Source: Antedon bifida
Taxonomy: Eukaryota > Echinodermata > Crinoidea > Comatulida > Antedonidae
Direction of reading: 5' to 3'
Assembly (NCBI GenBank): GCA_963402885.1
Contig: OY727099.1
Location: forward strand, 20,727,001-20,791,000
Length of the DNA: 64,000 bases
In this document: piece after piece, positions 57,871-64,000 of the stretch
Layout of the letters: each line of letters begins with the position of its first letter
Numbering within the stretch: the stretch's first letter is position 1
Translations under genes and position numbers: made by a program
Notes under the pieces: model-generated
Seen by the model: the letters and a program-made list of their open reading frames with translations, nothing else
Database searches by the model: none
Told to the model about the DNA's origin: nothing

Positions 57871-59883
57871 TCTTTTTTTTTTTTTTCTTTCCCTTTTCAG
57901 GGAATTTATTATTTCAATGTATATTGGCCTTTGGACCTAATACAAACAAATAAAAAATAACTATAACTTAAGATAATGGTTTCTTCTTTCAAAAGCAAAG
58001 TAGACGTATTTTCCTAAATTATAAGTAAAATTTGTTTTGGAAAGTAATAAACACGAATAAATCTTGGAATAAAACTTTTTCTTAAATCATTGTAAAATGT
58101 GCATTGCAAAATAAAATGATATTCATCCTCAATAATGTTCTTTTTACATAATTTACACGTTCTCTTATACCTTTCTACACCCTCCCATCTGCCCTTTTCA
58201 ATTTCTAGCTCTAATATCCCTAAACGTAACTTAGTTAATAATCTTCTTTGTTTAAAATTAATGATGTTGGTCAAGTGATAACTTAAACATATTTCTTTTT
58301 TATAAAGAGAAAAGAGCTTTAACTTATTATGTAAACTAAATTTTTGAATGCATTTTTGTTTTTCAATATCACATAAGCGCAACTTAAATTCTCTCAAAAA
58401 TAAACCTTTACTATTAACATATTGTTGTAACCATATATAACCAAAACCAGTAGAAAAAAGTAAGTGTTTGACCTGTTGTGCCCAACAATTCTCATTACGG
58501 TTAACTTTTCTAAGTTGAAACTCATAACACTTAAAAATGAATCTGTCATGATCTAAAGTAATAATATGTAACCAAAATCTTATAACTGTAACTAAACAAT
58601 CCAAAGAAAGCGGTAATCTACCTAACTCAGAAGTAACAGCGGCATTTGGTGCATTTTTCCCAACTTGCAATAAATATCTACAAAATTTAGTATGCGTTTT
58701 TTCAATAATGTTTATGCTATCTGACATTCCCCAGATTTCGCTTCCATACGTTAAAATAGGAAGTAATTTCACATCAAAAATATGGTTCCATGTATTAATT
58801 GGAAGAAAAGATAAGTTACGATAAATAAATGATTTTAAGCAGAATAAACTTTGATTTGCTTTTTGTTGATTATGTTGCATTGAGTTGTTCCATGTACCAT
58901 TTGAACTAAAAATAACACCAAGATAATTATACGAATTAACAATTTTTAATTGAATATTTTTATACTTCCATTTTTCGATGTTCCTTAAATTGCGGCCATT
59001 TTTAAAAACCATAATTTTGGATTTTGTAGTGTTTACAGTAAGTTTCCAAGTATCACAATAAAGTTCAAGTTTATTTATTAATTTTTGGAGACCTTTCACC
59101 GTATCACTAACAAGCACTAAGTCATCTGCATAAAGAAGATGATTCATATGACAATCTCCAATTTGAATGAAATCGTTTACCTGATTAAATATACCACTCA
59201 AATCATTAATGTAAATATTAAAGAGTAAAGATGACAACGGAGAACCTTGTTGTACTCCAATCGAACAATTAAAAGATGGACTAAGTTTGTTGCCAATTTT
59301 AACATGAGCAGATAAGTTTTGGTATAAGGAATTTATTATGTTTAACATTCTGCCTGAAACACCGATATATTTCAGCTTATGTAGTAAAAGTGTATGATTT
59401 ATAGAGTCAAAGGCACGTTTAAGATCAACAAAACAAACAAAAATCCTACCCCGCTTTTTATCTAAGTATTTAGAGATGACGGTATCTAAAATGAATATAT
59501 TATCTGTCGTTCTATATCCCTTACGAAAGCCTGCTTGTTCCTCATGAATTAACTTTTTACTATTTGTAAATTGTGTTAACCTAGAATTAAGAATATGTAA
59601 AAATATTTTTCTTAGGATTGGAATTAAAGAAATACCTCTATAATTTTCAGGTTTGTTTTTATCTCCATTTTTAAAAATTGGAACAATTAAGCTTGTTGCC
59701 CATTGTTTGGGAAATTTTCCAACTAAAAATATAGCGTTAAAAGAATTTTTAAAATATCAAAAATAATGTTGGGGGCGTTTAGCAAGAATTCAAAATTCAT
59801 TCCATCAATGCCGGGAGCTTTTCCACTATTTTGAGAATTAAATGCTCTATTTATTTCATCCAACGTTATGTCGTGGTTTAATC
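57869..59883 (-). mobile_element. Nested non-LTR retrotransposon, 5'-truncated
   Basis: It is flanked by AATC (57869-57872 and 59880-59883). On the minus strand it ends in a poly-A run, so the body is 57873-59879. It carries RT from motif 1 onward (ITLDEINRAFN, GKAPGIDGMNFEF, FVCFVDLKRAFDSINHTLLL), then VQQGSPLSSLLFNIYINDL, YADDLVLVSD and a C-terminal CKLCKK..E.H....C knuckle. The host ORF1 reads on across the site, showing a clean insertion. It is 5'-truncated, with no endonuclease. One frameshift is evident near 59750. Confidence 0.88.
58014..59745 (-). CDS. Reverse transcriptase of the nested LINE, mostly open
   Basis: The frame is open from about 59745 to the stop at 58014 (about 577 codons) with no internal ATG before 59348. 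It contains RT motifs through YADD (intact aspartates), a thumb region (NSYNYLGVIFSSNGTWN), a GSEIWG motif and the C-terminal cysteine knuckle. Clade is not certain; motif wording fits the Jockey/CR1/I assemblage and differs clearly from Tx1. Little decay suggests it is young compared with its host element. Confidence 0.78.
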
Positions 59884-60144
59884 AGTATCAGAGGAAAGTG
59901 AGGAGAGTGATGAAGATGACGATGAGGAAAGTGAGCCAACAAAGAAGAAACAAAAGAAACAAGGAAAGATAACAACTTTTATGAATGCTCCAGCTAGCTC
60001 CAGCGTAGGCCTTCAAGTGGTTAAAGAGAAAGAAAATAACAAGAAAGAAGAGGAACAAGCTGAACCAGAAATCTCACCCTCGATGCCGGGAACAAAAAGA
60101 AGACGCAAAGCAAGTAAAAGTAAGAATGACGGACAAAAGAAATA
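59884..60144 (+). pseudogene. Tx1 LINE ORF1, acidic/basic C-terminal tail
   Basis: It continues ORF1 after the nested LINE: an acidic run (SEESEESDEDDDEESE), then PTKKKQKKQGKITTF, and a lysine-rich end KRRRKASKSKNDGQKK with a TAA at 60142-60144. Charged tails of this kind may bind RNA or histones. Confidence 0.7.
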
Positions 60145-60356
60145 ATTTTGTAAACGCACCAACCTAAAAAGTGTATAATAGTATCTATGATATTACATAC
60201 TACAGATACCATTACAACAACCATTTTGTATGTATTTTAAGATCCACCGCATGTGTATTACAGTATGTGTATGTGGATACTATACTTTACATATAGACAA
60301 ATGAGTTATCTGTTTGGTGTATACAATTTAATTAATTTATCAGCTACAACATATAG

Positions 60357-61221
60357 ATGGATAAAGCAAGCATTAATTGGGTCTCTATAAACGTAAGAGG
60401 TTTACGTAACATAGATAAACAAAGGCAGATACATAGTTGGTGTCAAGACCAAAAGGCTGACATTTTACTTATACAAGAAAGACACCTTACACCTGACTTA
60501 TTTGACAAATTTAATTTAGTTTGGAACAGTACTTGCATACAGTACTGATTTTTCAATAATAATAATATTCTTAAATGAATTTAATTTTAAAATTACTAAC
60601 GAATGTATAGATAAAAATGGAAGATATATAATTCTAAATGTTGAAATTAATGGTAAAATGCATGTTTTTGTAAACGTATATGCTCCTAACAATTATAAAT
60701 TAAGAAGCTCATATTTCAGAGAGTTAAATGAGACCATTTTAGATATTGTTGACTTAAACAACGATATAATTATTATTATCGGTGGTGATTTCAATTGTAT
60801 TTTGGACAGAAAATGGGACCAAAAAACAGTAAAGACAGAAAAGATACATCTGTTTTTACACTTAAACATTTTATTAAAAAGCTTTATTTAAAAGATGCGT
60901 GGAGAAATAAAAACCCTGAAAAATTACAATATACCTAAGCGTAGGAAATCTAAGCAAATTTACAGACGGCTTGATTACTGGTTGACTTCTAAACAAGTTC
61001 TTGATCATGATGACATAATATCATGTGATATAAGACCAGCTATCTTGACAGATCATCAAGCAATTTCAATTAAAATAAGTTTTGATGAGTCCAAAAGAGG
61101 CCCAGGCTATTGGAAATTTAATAACAACCTATTGCAAAATACTGATTACCAAAACTATATTACAAATTTAATTAAAAAAACCCAAACCAATGAAAATATG
61201 ATGTGTTATGGAAAATATTAA
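60357..61221 (+). pseudogene. Tx1 LINE ORF2, AP-endonuclease region (broken)
   Basis: It starts MDKASINWVSINVRGLRNID at 60357. Endonuclease motifs are ADILLIQERH, VNVYAPN, GGDFNCILDRK, RRLDYWLTS and LTDHQAISI, in the order of apurinic-type LINE endonucleases. The frame is interrupted near 60546 and again near 60840-60900, so it is a pseudogene. Confidence 0.82.
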
Positions 61222-61639
61222 AGTCAAAATTAAAGACGTTTCAATCTACTATGGCAAAAAAATCAATAAAGAAAACAAATTAAAAAAATAAAACTACAAA
61301 AAGAAATAAAAAAACTAAATGATTCTTTATTAAATAATGATTGTGGTGCCAATGAGAGCATTGAAGCAAACATTTGAAAAAAAAAAAAAAAGCTGGAAAA
61401 TATTTATGATAATGAAACAAAAGGTGCATATATACGGCGAACGTAGCACTAAATATTTTCTCAGTCTGGAAAAAAATAAGGGGAAAAAAATCAAAACGAG
61501 AAGGGCATAGTACTAACAAAGACAAAGGAAATCTTTTGTGAGGAAGTTAGATTTTATAGGCATCTATATGCAAATAAGGGTATATCTCGTAAACAAATAA
61601 ACACTTACCTAGATAAATCAAATGTAACGAGTTTAACAG

Positions 61640-62480
61640 AAGAAGAAAATGGGATATGTGAAGGTATTGTCACACTAAATGAATGTACCAATGCAATTAA
61701 AAAAATGAAATTAAATAAAACTCCCGGAAGTTATGGCTTGGCCGTTGAGTTTTATTTACATTTCTGGGATGACATTAAACACATTGTTTGTGATATGACT
61801 CTAAATGCATGTTATTTTAACAATGAAATGAGTTATTCACAGAAACGTAAGCCTATTATACAAAACAGGTGATTGCTAGAAAACTGGCGTCCCATCACTT
61901 TATTAAACACAGACTACAAAAAGTTAACTCAAATTCTATGTATAAGACTTCATAAAGTAATTGAAAATGTAGTTGACAATGACCAAAAGGGGTACATTAA
62001 AGGACGTTTCGCTGGAGAAAACGTCCGTCTAATTAATGATATTCTGCATTATACAACAGAAAAACAAGTCGAAGGTGCTATTCTATCCCTTGATTTTAGA
62101 AAAGCCTTTGATTCTGTAAATAGAGATTTTATGTTTAAGGTACTAAACAAATTTAATTTTGGAGATTTCTTTTTAAAATGGGTAAATACAATTTATAGTA
62201 AAACTGAATGTGTTATTGTTAATAATGGTTAGATATCAGAAAGTTTTGAAATGGAATGCGGAATAAGACAGGGTTGTCCATTGTCGGCGTTACTCTTTAT
62301 TTTAGTAGTATAAATTATGGCGTGTAATATAAGAAAAGATAAATGCTGTAAAGGAATATCTCTACCTAACAATGATAATGGTGAGGAAGTTCACACTGTG
62401 CATCTGGCAGACAACACTGTACTCTTTGTGGGAAATGAAAAAAGTATAGAGAACCCTAAATATTGTAAATAAGTTTGGTA
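61640..62480 (+). pseudogene. Tx1 LINE ORF2, reverse transcriptase region (broken)
   Basis: Readable motifs are NKTPGSYGLAVEFYL, NWRPITLLNTDYKKLTQILC, KGYIKGRFAGENVRL, LDFRKAFDSVNRDFM and GIRQGCPLSALLFI, then LADNTVLFVGN in the catalytic box, where the second aspartate is asparagine. Stops interrupt it at 62230 and near 62310. It is homologous to 12880-13270. Confidence 0.82.
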
Positions 62481-63636
62481 AAGTGTCTGGTATGAATTTA
62501 AATTTAAAAAAAAACAAGGCTATGTTCTAAAGTGTTGTGTTGAATTTAATAATATGAATTATGAAGGTACAATTAACAAGTAGGCCTATAAGGAAGCGAT
62601 AAAGCAAAACTGATGGGGTAATAATTATATTAAGTATAGAAATAAACCACTATTCTTTAAGAACTGGATAGATGCAGGTTTTAATCAAATCGGAGATATA
62701 CTTATTTTCAATCGTCTAATGAAACATTATAGAAATAATTAAACAACTACGCATTAAGACAAACTGGATAGCTGAATATGCTACATTAACTAGAGCTATT
62801 CCAAAAGAATGGTTAGGTATAATCAAACATAATATACCAAATATGAACCAAAATATAAATGTGAATCTAGAATACAATATTAACAATATAATTAAGATGA
62901 CAACAAAATGTGTTTATTCTAACTTCGTTAATAATGTTTTTATTCCCCCGAAAAACATACTTAAATGGAATAACGTATTTAACGAAGATATTAAAGTGGT
63001 GTGATGTCTGGAAAAAAAGTGAAAAACGAAAAAACTAAAAAATTTGCCCAATTGAATTACAAATTACTACCTACAAATCTAAAACTGTATAACTGGAAAC
63101 TGAAAAATAATAGCATATGTAACAATTGTGGAGTCATTGAAGACGAAAAACATATGTTCTATTCTTGTAGACGTAATCAAATAGTATGGAATAAAAAAAA
63201 AGCTAGATAACAGCAGTAGCTCGTTTAAAGAACTCCTGTTAGGACGTAAATGTCAATTAAAAATCAATTGCACTCAATACTCATTTAAAACTGAACTTAA
63301 AAAACCTGTATGCCAGAATCCATGGATTCAGTTTAAATATATTTTAAAAGATATGAGCACACTAGGCATGTTAAAACCTATAAGTAGCATCCATATTTGT
63401 ATTTTAAAATGTATTATATCACGTACAAAATGAAGTGTACATTTTTATTTTTTTTTATATGCATATAAATCAAAACACTATGTATAAAGGTTAAAAGTGT
63501 AAAAATCAGAAAATATAACGAAAAAAGTAGAAAAAGGAAATTTAATGTACGAATATGAAATGTAAACGAAATATGTATGAAAGATTGAATGAATAAAAGT
63601 GGTGGTTAACCACAAAAGAGAGAAAAAAAATATCGA

Positions 63637-64000
63637 TACGATGTAAGCCTAGACTAATATGGTTATCAACTCAAATACAACATTTTAACCCTAGTGTGTA
63701 ATTGTCATTTAACAGATCGTACAAAAATAACACACGAATACTTTTGATCAGATTTAGTAGAGCCTATCGTTTCCTTTTATAGGCACATACCAGAATATTC
63801 CAGGGTTAACAAACTATGTCTGTCTGAAGGCAGAAGGAAACAATTATTTTAAAAGGAATTAGGTGGTACCACGTCTATCATCCCTTTTACAGTAAGATCT
63901 AAGACTATGATACAAGATGATGCTACTCTCACCAAACCAACGTAAATACACCATATCAAGGTGTTAATTTTACCCATTATGAGTCTAGGCCCTCCAAAAA
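63637..64000. repeat. Continuation of repeat unit E
   Basis: It resumes the unit order after the LINE: AACACACGAATACTTTTGAT, AGAGCCTATCGTTTCCTTTT, CACATACCAGAATATTCCAG. These are found in units B and C at 33065-33160 and 37385-37480. It runs off the right edge. Confidence 0.75.

Larger units (their letters stand above)
56866..63636 (+). mobile_element. Nearly full-length Tx1-type LINE, hosting another LINE
   Basis: TATCGA flanks the element (56866-56871, 63631-63636), giving a body of 56872-63630. The 5' end reads GAGATGGCGGTGTGC, close to the YY1-type motif at many L1 starts. Contents: ORF1 (57067-57870, then 59884-60144), ORF2 with endonuclease (60357-61221) and reverse transcriptase (about 61640-62460), a C-terminal CNNCG...H..C knuckle near 63120, and a 3' end AATAAAAGTGGTGGTTAACC plus A-tail. 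A 2.0 kb minus-strand LINE sits inside ORF1. It is dead: there are frame breaks in ORF1 and ORF2, stops in the RT, and the YxDD box reads LADNTV. Confidence 0.88.

Noticed and set aside
61280-61525. Minus-strand 81-codon frame rich in phenylalanine
   Set aside because: It is antisense to A-rich, decayed LINE coding sequence.

Overview
This is AT-rich animal genomic DNA with introns, many interspersed repeats and no bacterial features. Large NACHT-LRR immune-receptor (NLR) genes with a separate death-effector-domain (DED) exon, Tx1-type and CR1-type LINEs, a Penelope fragment and abundant TAGGCCTA-type motifs suggest an invertebrate deuterostome, most likely an echinoderm. That assignment is inference; the species cannot be read from the window.

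Two paralogous DED-NACHT-LRR genes lie head to tail on the minus strand. NLR-A runs from a DED exon (20355-20906) to a NACHT-LRR exon (3567 down to the left edge, still open). Its 16.8 kb intron holds extra short exons that are all phase 1/1: an acidic one at 17864-17923, a small one at 8391-8432, and two duplicated, very basic NLS-like ones at 7915-7998 and 6359-6466. A decayed relative of these lies near 8937. NLR-B runs from a DED exon (54149-54704) to one huge NACHT-LRR exon (49865-43587). That exon has about 26 double-LRR units, 13 of them nearly identical, and an in-frame stop followed by 81 more open codons. DED-exon donors and NACHT-exon acceptors are all phase 1, so the splices fit. 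The likely job is cytosolic sensing: LRRs as the variable ligand surface, NACHT as the nucleotide-driven oligomerisation switch, DED as the coupling to caspase-8-like or adaptor DED proteins.

The rest is mainly repeats. The NLR-A intron carries a Penelope piece (6.9-7.2 kb), broken Ty3/Gypsy fossils (10-12.9 and 16.2-17.4 kb), Helentron-like nonautonomous elements, and a 5'-truncated Tx1 LINE with a 15-bp target duplication and a foreign insert. At 21.5-26.4 kb is a 4.8 kb foldback element, with a 670-bp palindromic element flanked by a 9-bp duplication inside it. From 28.0 to 39.6 kb is a tandem series of about 3-kb units, two nearly identical over 1.7 kb and one hit by a CR1-like LINE. A diverged copy lies just upstream of NLR-B and is split by a 6.8 kb Tx1 LINE (56872-63630), which itself contains a second, minus-strand LINE. 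The stretch 39.6-43.3 kb holds only simple and short tandem repeats.
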